A program made the translations under genes and the position numbers. Below are positions 51,063-59,547 of a DNA stretch of 64,000 nucleotides, piece after piece. The notes beneath the pieces were generated by a model that did not search any database, was not told where the DNA came from, and saw only the letters and a program-made list of their open reading frames with translations. Numbering within the stretch: the stretch's first letter is position 1; each line of letters opens with the position of its first letter. Location of the stretch: the NCBI GenBank assembly GCA_023382385.1, contig JAHDVH010000003.1:248001-312000 (forward strand). The letters are read 5' to 3'. This DNA is from a bacterium (lineage in GTDB: Bacteria; Electryoneota; RPQS01).

Positions 51063-52673
51063 CTACATGCGGTAGACACCCGGCTGATACTCTGGTACCG
51101 GTGCATTGGCGGACATGGCGATACCGAGACCAATCGCGTCACGGGTGGACAAAGGATCCAGTATGCCGTCATCCCAAAGGCGTGCTGTTGAGTAATAGGG
51201 ATTCCCCTCGCGCTCGTATTGCTCAAGCACTGGCTTGCGAATGTTCTCGGCGGCTTCGTCTGAAAGAGTCTGCCCCTTCGCCTCCAATTGCTCACGTTTG
51301 ACTTGAACCAACACGTCTGCAGCCTGTTGTGACCCCATAACGCTTATTCGAGAATGCGGCCACATCCAGAGAAGCCGAGGACTATAGCCCCTTCCACACA
51401 TGGCATAATTCCCCGCACCCGCCGAGGAGCCTATCACCACGGAAAACTTTGGAACATTGGCGCATGCAACCGCGTGCACCATTTTTGCTCCATCTGAAGC
51501 GATTGCCCCGTGCTCGTATTCTTTGCCGACAATAAAGCCGGTAATGTTTTGAAGGAACACCAGTGGGATCTTACGTAGACAACACAGCTCGATGAAGTGT
51601 GCACCTTTCTTGGCAGACTCTCCGAACAGAACGCCGTTATTCGCAATGATCCCGACAAGATAGCCGTGAATCCGTGCAAACCCGCATATCAAAGTTGTTC
51701 CATAACGAGCTTTGAATTCCTGAAAGCGAGATCCGTCCACGATGCGGGCGATGACTTCCTTCATGTTGAACGGTTTGCGCACGTCCACCGGGACAAGTCC
51801 GAGCAACTCTTTAGGATCGTAGTAGGGTTCTTCCGGCGAAGTCTGATCAAACTCGAATTTCGGCCTTGGACCAAGCGATTCAATAATCGAACGCGCAATG
51901 TCGAGCGCATGCGCATCGTTCTCGGCAAAGTGATCGGCAACTCCGGATACCCGAGTATGAACGTCCGCACCACCAAGCTCCTCAGCGGTGACTTCGATGC
52001 CAGTCGCTGCTTTAACGAGAGGGGGTCCTCCAATAAAAATCGTACCGGTTCCCTTTACGATCACGGTTTCGTCTGACATCGCGGGTACATATGCGCCACC
52101 CGCCGTACACGATCCCATGACGATTGCGACTTGCGGAATTCTCTGTGCGCTTAAATTTGCCTGATTGAAGAAGATCCGCCCGAAATGGTCGCGGTCGGCG
52201 AAAGTTCCCGCCTGCTCAGGCAGAAAGATACCCCCCGAGTCCACCAGATAGACGCAGGGCAGATGGTTGTGCAGCGCTATTTCCTGTGCCCGCAGGTGTT
52301 TCTTGATCGTCATCGGGAAATACGTTCCCCCCTTGACGGTAGCGTCATTTGCTACCACGAGAACCTCGCGGCCATGCACAACACCAATCCCTGTCACGAT
52401 TCCCGCTCCGGGCGCTTCATCTCCGTACATTCCAATGGCCGCAAGGGGGCTTAGCTCGAGAAAGGGAGAATGAGGGTCGAATAGGCGATTTAGCCGCTCG
52501 CGAACAGGCAACTTGCCGCGTTCAACGTGACGATCGATATGCTGCTGAGGTCCGCCGGCCGGGAAAAGCAAGTTCAGCTTGGCGCGCAATTCGTCGACGA
52601 GCGCACTCATCGCCTTCGCGTTTTCAGCAAAGCCCGGGTCGGAGGTGCGAATGTTGGTCGAAAGCCGTTTCAA
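51063..52673 (-). CDS. Methylcrotonyl-CoA carboxylase carboxyltransferase (beta) subunit
   Basis: A 536-residue acyl-CoA carboxyltransferase. The N-terminal helix plus [19 protein letters not shown] and [20 protein letters not shown] are typical (seen as [18 protein letters not shown]), as are the oxyanion holes [16 protein letters not shown] and [28 protein letters not shown] and [18 protein letters not shown] match the methylcrotonyl-CoA subfamily. Start is probably TTG at 52673; an ATG at 52610 would drop the first 21 residues. This opens the operon. Confidence 0.92.
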   Translation of the reverse strand: MKRLSTNIRTSDPGFAENAKAMSALVDELRAKLNLLFPAGGPQQHIDRHVERGKLPVRERLNRLFDPHSPFLELSPLAAIGMYGDEAPGAGIVTGIGVVHGREVLVVANDATVKGGTYFPMTIKKHLRAQEIALHNHLPCVYLVDSGGIFLPEQAGTFADRDHFGRIFFNQANLSAQRIPQVAIVMGSCTAGGAYVPAMSDETVIVKGTGTIFIGGPPLVKAATGIEVTAEELGGADVHTRVSGVADHFAENDAHALDIARSIIESLGPRPKFEFDQTSPEEPYYDPKELLGLVPVDVRKPFNMKEVIARIVDGSRFQEFKARYGTTLICGFARIHGYLVGIIANNGVLFGESAKKGAHFIELCCLRKIPLVFLQNITGFIVGKEYEHGAIASDGAKMVHAVACANVPKFSVVIGSSAGAGNYAMCGRGYSPRLLWMWPHSRISVMGSQQAADVLVQVKREQLEAKGQTLSDEAAENIRKPVLEQYEREGNPYYSTARLWDDGILDPLSTRDAIGLGIAMSANAPVPEYQPGVYRM

Positions 52674-52688
52674 TGAGCGCCTGTGGAA

Positions 52689-53555
52689 TCAGTTTGCTTC
52701 GTTGGACTTGCGAATCGTAATTGTCCCATTGGCCGTGCTACAGTCTACCTTGTGTTGGCCACCATTGACTATGAGTTCCAAGTTCTCGCCTATTATGCCG
52801 CCATCGTTGGCGTCGCCCCAGTCTGTCTTAATGGACCCCTTGACCATGGAACTTCCTTTAATAGTGAAGCTTGACGATTCCGGCACGGCGATGTCAATCT
52901 CACCATTTGCGGTCGATGCGAAAATATCTCCGGCAAGCTGCTTCAGGATTCTGACAGACGCTCTGCCATTCGCTGTGCTCACATGGCAGCTGCCATGCAA
53001 ATCTGAGGCTTGGATCGCGACTTTGCCGTTGGCGCACGAAGCATCAAGTCGTCCAGTGACGTTGGCGTCACTGATAAAATGGATTTCTCCGTTCGCGCAA
53101 GACAACTCTGCATCGCTCGTCATCTCGCGCACGTTGAGAGTTCCATTTGCGCAGGAGCCTTGCAGTTTCACGGTGCCCGGAGCTCTTACATCAAAATCAA
53201 GATTCGCAACAACGTCTGCGAGGTCTTTCGCAAATTTGGGATACACACCAGCGATCCTGACTTCTGCGCCCTCTTTCCTTACTGTGGGCTTTAGCCCCTC
53301 GAGATATCTTTGCCCTTCCTCAAGGTCTTGTGCGCGGACCTCAACGTAAGCGACCACGGAAATCGCTTGACGTTCTTCACCGCTCAGATCAAGTCTTCCA
53401 TTGACCAATTCGCAGGCGAGAAACTTTACGCCCGCGGCCGATTCTTCAAATCGGACGGTATCCCGATAGACATACTCATTGCCTTCCTTTACGAATTCTG
53501 CGGCAAGCAGCTGCGAACAAAGGAGTGCAATACCAAGCGTGACGAAAGTCTTCAT
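52689..53555 (-). CDS. Exported DUF4097-like beta-solenoid with CANG/TANG ladder
   Basis: A 288-residue exported protein. The ATG at 53555 opens a signal peptide (KTFVTLGIALLCSQLLAAE). The C-terminal half is built of short rungs ending in a Cys/Thr-Ala-Asn-Gly turn: SCANGTLNV, SCANGEIHF, SCANGKVAI, STANGRASV, STANGEIDI and STANGTITI, spaced about 20-25 residues except before the last rung. This is the DUF4097/putative adhesin fold, a right-handed beta-helix. Function is unknown. It lies 13 bases downstream of another exported protein gene and 15 bases before the carboxylase operon. Confidence 0.75.
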   Translation of the reverse strand: MKTFVTLGIALLCSQLLAAEFVKEGNEYVYRDTVRFEESAAGVKFLACELVNGRLDLSGEERQAISVVAYVEVRAQDLEEGQRYLEGLKPTVRKEGAEVRIAGVYPKFAKDLADVVANLDFDVRAPGTVKLQGSCANGTLNVREMTSDAELSCANGEIHFISDANVTGRLDASCANGKVAIQASDLHGSCHVSTANGRASVRILKQLAGDIFASTANGEIDIAVPESSSFTIKGSSMVKGSIKTDWGDANDGGIIGENLELIVNGGQHKVDCSTANGTITIRKSNEAN

Positions 53556-53568
53556 GAAAAATCCCGAC

Positions 53569-54357
53569 TTATCGACTGGTTGGGAGCGGTACTTCAAATC
53601 TGGGTTCAACATCAACCGCACGGTCACGCAAGTTTAAGCAATGCGTCCCGTACCCCAAGCGCACGAGACCAAGTGGTGGGATTCCCGTACTACGATAGGC
53701 GACCACCTTCGCGCCCTCTGCGCCGGACCCCCGGTACACAGTCACTGGAAATGTGCCGGAATAGAGTTTTAATTCTGTCTTCTCTCCGGGTCGCGGCTGA
53801 TCAAGCCGATCATCATCAAATACACTCTGCGGCAAGACGAAGCTGACATTGGAGAATGGCTCTTTGTTCATCCGCCAAAGTCCGCGATAAACCTCGCCAA
53901 TCTTCTCCCCGCGTTCTACAACAAGATCGAAGTCCACGCTTGGTCGATCGGTCTCGAGGCTCTTGTAGGTTGCTTGCAGCCAAGCGGCATTCTTGCCCAT
54001 CCAGGATACGCCACCGTGATATGTGATCGAAAGATGAGCAATGACAGGGCCGAATGGACCGGTAGACTCTTTCCATTCCGTCAATGCATAGACCGCCATT
54101 ACGCCTGACACCTCGTCATCAAGAAATCCGCGATACAGCAGGTGACGAACCCACGTCAACGCCTGGGAACGAAGTCGTGCAGCGGGATCATCTTGTACCG
54201 CCTCTTCCTGAACAGGCTGTGGTATGGAGTCAGTCCGCAGCGTATCGACGACCAGCGTGTCTAACTGCGCAGGCTCCAAGCTGTACGGATACTGTGCAAA
54301 CGCAACGGTTGCAATGAACAGCCACAGAGCAAGTATTTGAGTGCAACGGCTACGCAA
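53569..54357 (-). CDS. Exported protein of unknown function, 262 aa
   Basis: Not recognised. Start appears to be TTG at 54357, opening a signal peptide (ILALWLFIATVAFAQYPY). A Pro/Asp-rich linker with TLVVDTLRTDSIPQPV follows, then a domain of about 200 residues with an HLLYRGFLDDEVSGVMAVYAL segment and strand patterns (VIAHLSITYHGGVSWMG and SVDFDLVVERGEKIGEVYRGL). The end is PRFEVPLPTSR. It lies between a regulatory-like-domain protein and the DUF4097 protein in a recJ-led run. Possibly a bacterial envelope lipid- or polymer-handling protein; that is not supported by any motif. Confidence 0.6.
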   Translation of the reverse strand: MRSRCTQILALWLFIATVAFAQYPYSLEPAQLDTLVVDTLRTDSIPQPVQEEAVQDDPAARLRSQALTWVRHLLYRGFLDDEVSGVMAVYALTEWKESTGPFGPVIAHLSITYHGGVSWMGKNAAWLQATYKSLETDRPSVDFDLVVERGEKIGEVYRGLWRMNKEPFSNVSFVLPQSVFDDDRLDQPRPGEKTELKLYSGTFPVTVYRGSGAEGAKVVAYRSTGIPPLGLVRLGYGTHCLNLRDRAVDVEPRFEVPLPTSR

Positions 54358-54359
54358 TC

Positions 54360-54830
54360 TTAGAACGTCGCGTTTCTTGTATTCTTTATGAGCACTTCGG
54401 TCATCTTTTTCGGCTCGACCACAACGGCTCCCTGAACCCCGTCACCGTCCCATCCGTTTGCGTACCAGCTGTCCCCGTCCTCAACGAAGAGGCTGTACTT
54501 TCCCTCTGAAACGGGGATAGTGAATCGCCCTTTTTCATCACAAACCGTCTCGGCAACCAGCGGAGAAGCAATGGAATCAGCGCTCACCCCCGGGAGTCCC
54601 TTTACCGGCTCATGTAGCCTGACACGCAGTCCCGCACCGGGTTTAATCTGATTATTGCGCCTTGCCTCATCCACCGGCGGCATGAAATTGCCCTCCCAAA
54701 TCTCGACGCGACCCGTTACACCACTTATCGGCGCAGGCGCGTCCTGATTCTTAGCCTCGCGTCGTCCCATCCCAATTACGCTGGCAGCCAATAGAAACAT
54801 GGCCACGATCTTTAATGGTCTCTTGCTCAT
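54360..54830 (-). CDS. Exported protein with carboxypeptidase-regulatory-like domain
   Basis: A 156-residue exported protein. The start ATG overlaps the recJ stop as ATGA (54827-54830). An N-terminal hydrophobic segment (LKIVAMFLLAASVIGMG) is followed by a linker, then a beta-sandwich: VTGRVEIWEGNFMP, LRVRLHEPVKGLP, CDEKGRFTIPVSEGKYSLFVEDGD (the GxFxxxLxxGxYxLxV pattern), and VVVEPKKMTEVLI. This matches the carboxypeptidase-regulatory/SdrD B-like fold found in secreted FCB proteins. Role unknown. Confidence 0.65.
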   Translation of the reverse strand: MSKRPLKIVAMFLLAASVIGMGRREAKNQDAPAPISGVTGRVEIWEGNFMPPVDEARRNNQIKPGAGLRVRLHEPVKGLPGVSADSIASPLVAETVCDEKGRFTIPVSEGKYSLFVEDGDSWYANGWDGDGVQGAVVVEPKKMTEVLIKNTRNATF

Positions 54831-56524
54831 CGCAGGTCCTTAATGCGGAGTTGCGTCGTCTTGCGATTCTGGTATTCGTTCTCTTCAATTACGTATACCA
54901 TCTCGAACTCACGGCGGCCATTCATAAAACGATCGATTCGCTCTCCAAGATTGAATCCGATGGCCTCGAATTGCAGACCGTTTTGTGTTGCTACTAACTT
55001 TAGATGGTTCTGGCCAACAATGCGGGGAGGATATGCCGTCCCGAGGTCCCGAGTTACAAATGTCGGACGTGTATTCTGAGGTCCGAATGGTTCAAAACGT
55101 TTCAATGTTTGAACAACTTCGGGTGTTATCTCGTCCAGCGAGATTTCGCTCTCGATCCGCACCTTGCGCACCAGGTCGTCTTCAGTCATCAGGTCTCTGC
55201 AGGCTTCCTCGAATCGCTGCTTGAATGCGGAAATATTCTCTGCGGGAATTGTGAGACCCGCAGCATATTTATGTCCGCCGAACTGTTCGAGCAAATCTGA
55301 GCACGCCTTCAGCGCATTGAATATATCGAAATTGGATACCGAACGAGCGGAACCTTTCCCCATACCGTTCTCGACTGAAATCATGACCGTTGGACGATAG
55401 AATCGTTCGATGAGTCTCGACGCCACGATTCCAATAACACCTGAATGCCAGCCTTCCCGAGATAGCACAATCGAGTGACGCTCCTGCGGGTTCATCGTAT
55501 ACCGGATTTCCTCAAGCGCCTGACTGAGCGTATCGTTGTCGATTTCCTTGCGGCGGCGATTCTCCTGCTCCAAGACTTGAGCTACCTCACGTGCCTGCTG
55601 GGCATCGCGCGTAGTTAGGAGCTGCACGGCTCGCATTGCGCTTCCCATGCGACCAACCGCATTGATCCGCGGAGCAATATTGAAGACTATCTGCCCGACA
55701 TCAATCTTACCCCCTCGCACTCCCGCTGACTCAATCAGGCTCGCGAGTCCCACTTCCGGAGAGACATTGAGCTTCTCAAGCCCCTCTTTTACCAGCACCC
55801 GATTCTCATCAATCAAAGGAACGATGTCCGCAGCGGTCCCGAGTGCCACAAGGTCTATGTAGCGGAAAGCGTAATCCGAATCGAGGCCGAGAGTCTTGGT
55901 AATGCCTTGTGCGAGCTTGAACGTCACCCCTACGCCGGCGAGTTCGCTGAAGGGGTAACTTGAATCCTTGCACTTTGGGTCAAGCACTGCAAGTGCATCG
56001 GGCATTTCGTCGGCCGGCTCGTGATGGTCACTTATGATCAAATCGAGGCCGAGCGATTTTGCGTAAAGAGCCTCCGCCACCGATGTGATGCCGCAATCCA
56101 CGGAGATGACCAGATCCGCTCCCTGCTTCTTCACTTCGTCGAGACCGGCCTGCGATATCCCGTAGCCTTCATTCTGCCGATCGGGAATATAGGCCACAAC
56201 GTCGCCGCCGAGGTCGCGCAGAAACAAATAGAGCATCGAGACCGAAGTTATCCCGTCTACGTCGTAATCACCGTAAATCGCGATGCGTTCGCGCCCCTGA
56301 AGGGCTTCAATAATGCGATCCACGGCGCGCTCCATACCTGGAAGGAGGAATGGATCGTGCAGCTGCGAGGGCGATGGATTGAAAAATCTATCCACCGCAT
56401 CAGGTGTGTCCATTCCGCGATTCAATAGAATCCGCGCAATGGTATAGGGGACTTTGGCTTGTCGGCTTAAGCGCTCGATCTCCTCATGTGGCCGACTCTC
56501 CACCATTTCCCATTTGGGTTGCAT
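54827..56524 (-). CDS. recJ: Single-stranded-DNA-specific exonuclease RecJ
   Basis: DHH-family 5'-3' exonuclease in recombination and repair. The 565 residues show YGDYDVDGITSVSML (motif I), SVDCGI, VISDHHEP (DHH), and AVLDPKCKDSSYPFSELAGVGV; the DHHA1 domain carries FGGHKYAAGLTI and the OB-like C-terminal end continues to LRIKDLR. No N-terminal truncation. It starts about 100 bases downstream of the rnpB 3' end and overlaps the next gene by ATGA. Confidence 0.95.
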   Translation of the reverse strand: MQPKWEMVESRPHEEIERLSRQAKVPYTIARILLNRGMDTPDAVDRFFNPSPSQLHDPFLLPGMERAVDRIIEALQGRERIAIYGDYDVDGITSVSMLYLFLRDLGGDVVAYIPDRQNEGYGISQAGLDEVKKQGADLVISVDCGITSVAEALYAKSLGLDLIISDHHEPADEMPDALAVLDPKCKDSSYPFSELAGVGVTFKLAQGITKTLGLDSDYAFRYIDLVALGTAADIVPLIDENRVLVKEGLEKLNVSPEVGLASLIESAGVRGGKIDVGQIVFNIAPRINAVGRMGSAMRAVQLLTTRDAQQAREVAQVLEQENRRRKEIDNDTLSQALEEIRYTMNPQERHSIVLSREGWHSGVIGIVASRLIERFYRPTVMISVENGMGKGSARSVSNFDIFNALKACSDLLEQFGGHKYAAGLTIPAENISAFKQRFEEACRDLMTEDDLVRKVRIESEISLDEITPEVVQTLKRFEPFGPQNTRPTFVTRDLGTAYPPRIVGQNHLKLVATQNGLQFEAIGFNLGERIDRFMNGRREFEMVYVIEENEYQNRKTTQLRIKDLR

Positions 56525-56625
56525 GGTTATTCCTGTATGTCATATAAACAAAAATCTTGGTTGAGTGTTGGTTACTCGTTCCGTGGTTTGCGACGAGACG
56601 TCGAAAACTGTGTCCAAAAAAAAAT

Positions 56626-56973
56626 GGGGTTCGCCTGTAAGCCGAATTCTGTACCCTTGCGGGTGGTGATCATCTGTCTGGGTTGATGATTACTCATCAC
56701 CTCGGGCGGCCTACCCACCGGATCCTATGCTCCGCGAGCAACGGAGACTCCCGGCATACTTGGCCTTGCTTCGAGCGGGGTTTTCCCTGCCGCATCCATT
56801 ACTGAATGCGCGGTGCGCTCTTACCGCACCATTTCACCCTTACCCTTGCGGGCGGTGTATTTTCTGTGGCACTTTCCGTTGCGTTGCCACACCCGGCTGT
56901 TAGCCGGCGCTCTGCTCTATGAAGTTCGGACTTTCCTCGCCTGACAAGTCAGGCGCGATCACCCGGCGAACCC
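56626..56973 (-). ncRNA. rnpB: RNase P RNA, bacterial type A
   Basis: The catalytic RNA of RNase P. Minus strand landmarks are GAGGAAAGTCCGAACT (CR I), ACAGAAAATACACCG, GGGTGAAATGGTGCGGTAAGAGC (CR IV part), and the 3' GGTACAGAATTCGGCTTACAGG (seen as ACAGAATTCGGCTTACAGG). The ends pair as P1 (GGGTTCGCC with GGCGAACCC). Length is about 348 bases. A run of nine U's (56616-56624) follows the last pair by two bases, so P1 plus U-run is probably the transcription stop. It lies 12 bases downstream of the RNase H gene; no separate promoter is evident, so it may be processed from that transcript. Confidence 0.93.
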
Positions 56974-56984
56974 TGCAATCTTAC

Positions 56985-57437
56985 TCATCGCTTTTCCGCG
57001 TCATCCAAGGCCCGGTTAACCAACTTGTCGGCGTCCTTATTTTCTTCCCTGCGAACATGCCGGATGCGCGGAGTCAGGCCGTTTAGCAACTTCTTCTTCT
57101 GCTGGACTTCGCTGTTCAGTTCCTGCAAGCGTGGTTCCTTGATCTTCCACTCTCCCAGTACCTGGTTGACGATTAGCAGACTGTCACACGCGATTCGAAG
57201 GACCGATGCTCCGCTGCCTTTGATCAGAGGGTTGGCGGCGCAGACTTCCAGCAGTCTTATCAGCGCACGATACTCCGCTTCGTTGTTTGTCGCGCGGCCA
57301 ATGTAGGAACCTTCTTCATAGAGAAGTGTGCCGTTGTCGTCATGAACAACGACTCCGATTGCCGCCGGGCCGGGATTGCCGCGCGCGCCGCCGTCAATGT
57401 GCGCGTGAAGTTCGATGGAAGACTTACCCAAGTGCAT
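56985..57437 (-). CDS. Type I RNase H (reverse-transcriptase-like/YpdQ family)
   Basis: A 150-residue RNase HI domain of the YpdQ/archaeal type that degrades RNA in RNA-DNA hybrids. The catalytic set is present: Asp15 in HIDGGARGNPGPAAIG, Glu55 in TNNEAEYRALIRLL, Asp in LRIACDSLLIVNQVLGEWK, and Asp in ENKDADKLVNRALDD. It lacks an N-terminal hybrid-binding domain. It is 26 bases downstream of the zinc-ribbon gene and 12 bases upstream of rnpB. Confidence 0.9.
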   Translation of the reverse strand: MHLGKSSIELHAHIDGGARGNPGPAAIGVVVHDDNGTLLYEEGSYIGRATNNEAEYRALIRLLEVCAANPLIKGSGASVLRIACDSLLIVNQVLGEWKIKEPRLQELNSEVQQKKKLLNGLTPRIRHVRREENKDADKLVNRALDDAEKR

Positions 57438-57463
57438 GCGCGCTACGACGATTTCGACGGAGG

Positions 57464-58204
57464 CTAATCGAGATCAGCAGGGGCGACAAATCGGCCACAC
57501 GCCTCACAGGCATAAATATCCCGCGATTGGCGGATCACGACCTGAGTCTGCGGTGGAATCAAGGCAAAGCAACCGCCGCAGGCCTCACCAACGAGAACCG
57601 CGATGCCGCGACCGTCCTTCGCATCCCGAATGCGCTCATAATGAGCAAGCAGCCGCGGATTGATGCTTTGAGCAAATCCTGCCCGACGCTCGAGAAGACT
57701 TCTCTCTTCTCCCTCAGTCTCTTTCAACTTCTGCTCAAGCTCTACCTCGCGCGCCACTTTGTCTGACTTCAATTGCTCCAGCTCAGCTTGCTTGTCCTCG
57801 ACCACTTGAGCCAGTTCGATGGCCCGTTCTGTGTTCGTCGAAATCAGCAACTCAAACTCCGCAATCTCCCGCCTTGCAGTATCCTGCTCAAGCGTGATTG
57901 CGTCGTACTCGCGAGTCGTGGTCACAGCATAAAGCTGTTGCTGATACTTGGCCAGCAAGTCTCTCGCAGTAGCCAACTTATGGCCGCTCTCGCCAGCTAC
58001 CCTCTCTGCCTTCTTGCGTTCCTCTTCTTTAGCGGTGATGTACTCCTCGTACTCTGCGATTTGAGCCGCCAAGGCTTCCACCTGTTCTGGTAGTCCTCCG
58101 CGCTCCTCCGCAATGTCCGCCAATTCTAAATCAATCTCCTGAATCTCGGTCAGCGCCTTGAGCGTCTGCCGAACTTCCTCGGGCGTTGCTTCCTGAATGA
58201 TCAC
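57464..58204 (-). CDS. Coiled-coil protein with C4-type zinc ribbon (CT398/zf-RING_7 family)
   Basis: A 246-residue protein with a long coiled coil over residues ~10-185 (repeated Leu/Glu/Lys heptads such as ELEQLKSDKVAREVELEQKLKE) and a C-terminal zinc ribbon: VLVGEACGGCFALIPPQ with CxxC, and DIYACEACGRFV with the second CxxC. The family includes Chlamydia CT398, reported to bind sigma54, and putative membrane/flagellar chaperones; its function here is unknown. Start is GTG at 58204. It starts 32 bases after a terminator that ends the tRNA transcript. Confidence 0.85.
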   Translation of the reverse strand: MIIQEATPEEVRQTLKALTEIQEIDLELADIAEERGGLPEQVEALAAQIAEYEEYITAKEEERKKAERVAGESGHKLATARDLLAKYQQQLYAVTTTREYDAITLEQDTARREIAEFELLISTNTERAIELAQVVEDKQAELEQLKSDKVAREVELEQKLKETEGEERSLLERRAGFAQSINPRLLAHYERIRDAKDGRGIAVLVGEACGGCFALIPPQTQVVIRQSRDIYACEACGRFVAPADLD

Positions 58205-58235
58205 TCTTTCTGCCTGCCTTCAACTTCGTGGTGCC

Positions 58236-58275
58236 CAAAAACGAGAAAAGGTGCGCGAAAACTGGTCCGCACACC
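58236..58275 (-). terminator. Intrinsic terminator after the tRNA
   Basis: On the minus strand an 8-bp stem (GGTGTGCG/CGCGCACC, one U-G pair, arms 58268-58275 and 58250-58257) with a 10-base loop is followed by TTTTCTCGTTTTTGG. It lies about 126 bases after the tRNA and just before the zinc-ribbon gene, so it should separate the two. Confidence 0.7.
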
Positions 58276-58400
58276 CTGTTCGAACTACATTTCCCTGCCC
58301 ACGTGCCATAATTCGGTTTCCAACCTGTTTTCCCGACGACAGCGTGGTGCGCAAGACAAGGAACTCCTTTTCATCGCTGATACCGGTGGTTGCCGCACGG

Positions 58401-58473
<73 letters not shown>

Positions 58474-58569
58474 TGCATTCGCCGGCCGCCCCGCGCCTCG
58501 TGCAGGCGATGGCCAGGTTCTGCCTCACACTTCACACAGCTCCGCAGCTCCAAACCAGCGTAGACTCTT

Positions 58570-58597
58570 AATATACAAACCTCCCGTGACTTGTCAA
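58570..58597 (-). promoter_or_regulatory. Strong sigma70-type promoter for the tRNA
   Basis: Minus strand perfect TTGACA (58592-58597), then a TATATT (58570-58575) with a 16-base spacer; TATTAA with 18 bases is an alternative reading. Transcription would start near 58562, about 90 bases before the mature tRNA. Confidence 0.75.
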
Positions 58598-58697
58598 GCC
58601 AAAATTCTCACCCATGAGAACACATAAACTTAATTAAATAAATAATTTAGCGCGACAAAGCCCTTCCAGCGAGAGGGAGCCGCACGCTTTTGTTCGC

Positions 58698-59381
58698 TCA
58701 CAAATCATACCTTATGAATAGAGTCGGGTGAAGATACCACTTGTGGTACTCAAAACCGTCCTCTTCAGTATATGCACCCGCGAAATTGCGCGACAGTTCC
58801 CACTCTGTCCCGAATGCAAGGTGCTGATGCCTGTATTGAAACTGAGGCTCGGCTTGAACGGAGACAGGATTGTCGCCGTAATTGTTTGAATTCCAATCCA
58901 CATACCCTAAGAACTCGAATCTGGACTTTTTGATTGGCAGGAACCAGACACCTGTCAACTGCCAGCCCAAGTCTGACGCAAACTCTTGACGCAAAAGAGT
59001 TTGCAACTCGATTACGGCACTTCCTATTCGCAATTCTGTTAGCGCAAGTCCTGCTAACACCGTGCGGGGAATGAGTTTCCCTCCAGTTTTGTCAAAACCG
59101 GTGACCCCGTCATTAAACTGGATTGTTGCGTTAAGATCTGTCCGTTTAATCTTTGCAAAAGCGAAATGCCGGGAAACTTCGAAATAGGACTGAGTTTGCC
59201 CTGTTTTCCCGAAATCGAAGTCGGCAAAGAAGAAACTTGAGCCCAGCCGATCTCCGCTCCAAATCTCAACGGTTGACGTGAAGACTTCACGATTGAAGTC
59301 ACGATGAAGCTGGCCGTTCACGAACGTGTCCGCGGCGTGGGCTGCAGCAGCAATCAGGAGACTAAGTGCCATCAGGCGCAT
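58698..59381 (-). CDS. Tsx/DUF5020-like outer-membrane protein
   Basis: A 227-residue exported barrel. Signal peptide MRLMALSLLIAAAAHAAD. The mature sequence (QLHRDFNREVFTSTVEIWSG, GSSFFFADFDFGKTG, YFEVSRHFAFAKI, and RHQHLAFGTEWELSRNFAG) resembles the DUF5020/nucleoside-specific channel (Tsx) family of Bacteroidota, with 10-12 strands ending in PTLFIRYDL. Nucleoside uptake is a family-based guess. The 165-base upstream gap to the divergent HAD gene holds its promoter; an AAGGAAAA site lies before the ATG. Confidence 0.65.
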   Translation of the reverse strand: MRLMALSLLIAAAAHAADTFVNGQLHRDFNREVFTSTVEIWSGDRLGSSFFFADFDFGKTGQTQSYFEVSRHFAFAKIKRTDLNATIQFNDGVTGFDKTGGKLIPRTVLAGLALTELRIGSAVIELQTLLRQEFASDLGWQLTGVWFLPIKKSRFEFLGYVDWNSNNYGDNPVSVQAEPQFQYRHQHLAFGTEWELSRNFAGAYTEEDGFEYHKWYLHPTLFIRYDL

Positions 59382-59504
59382 ATCCGGTTTTCCTTGTTAA
59401 CTTTGGGCCTTGGAGGTTTTCCGGGACTCTCAAGCGAGGGAGGCAATACATTCATATTAAGATAGTCTGACTTTCACAGATAATCAATCCTTAAAGCATC
59501 CGCC

Positions 59505-59533
59505 TTGACTATCTCGCTGTCCTGTCTTAAATT
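59505..59533 (+). promoter_or_regulatory. Sigma70-type promoter for the HAD phosphatase gene
   Basis: TTGACT (59505-59510, 5 of 6), 17-base spacer, TAAATT (59528-59533, 4 of 6). With the usual 6-7 base gap transcription starts near 59540, only about 8 bases before the ATG at 59548, so the message would be leaderless or nearly so, and no Shine-Dalgarno site is seen. Confidence 0.55.
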
Positions 59534-59547
59534 GCATTGGTATAGAT

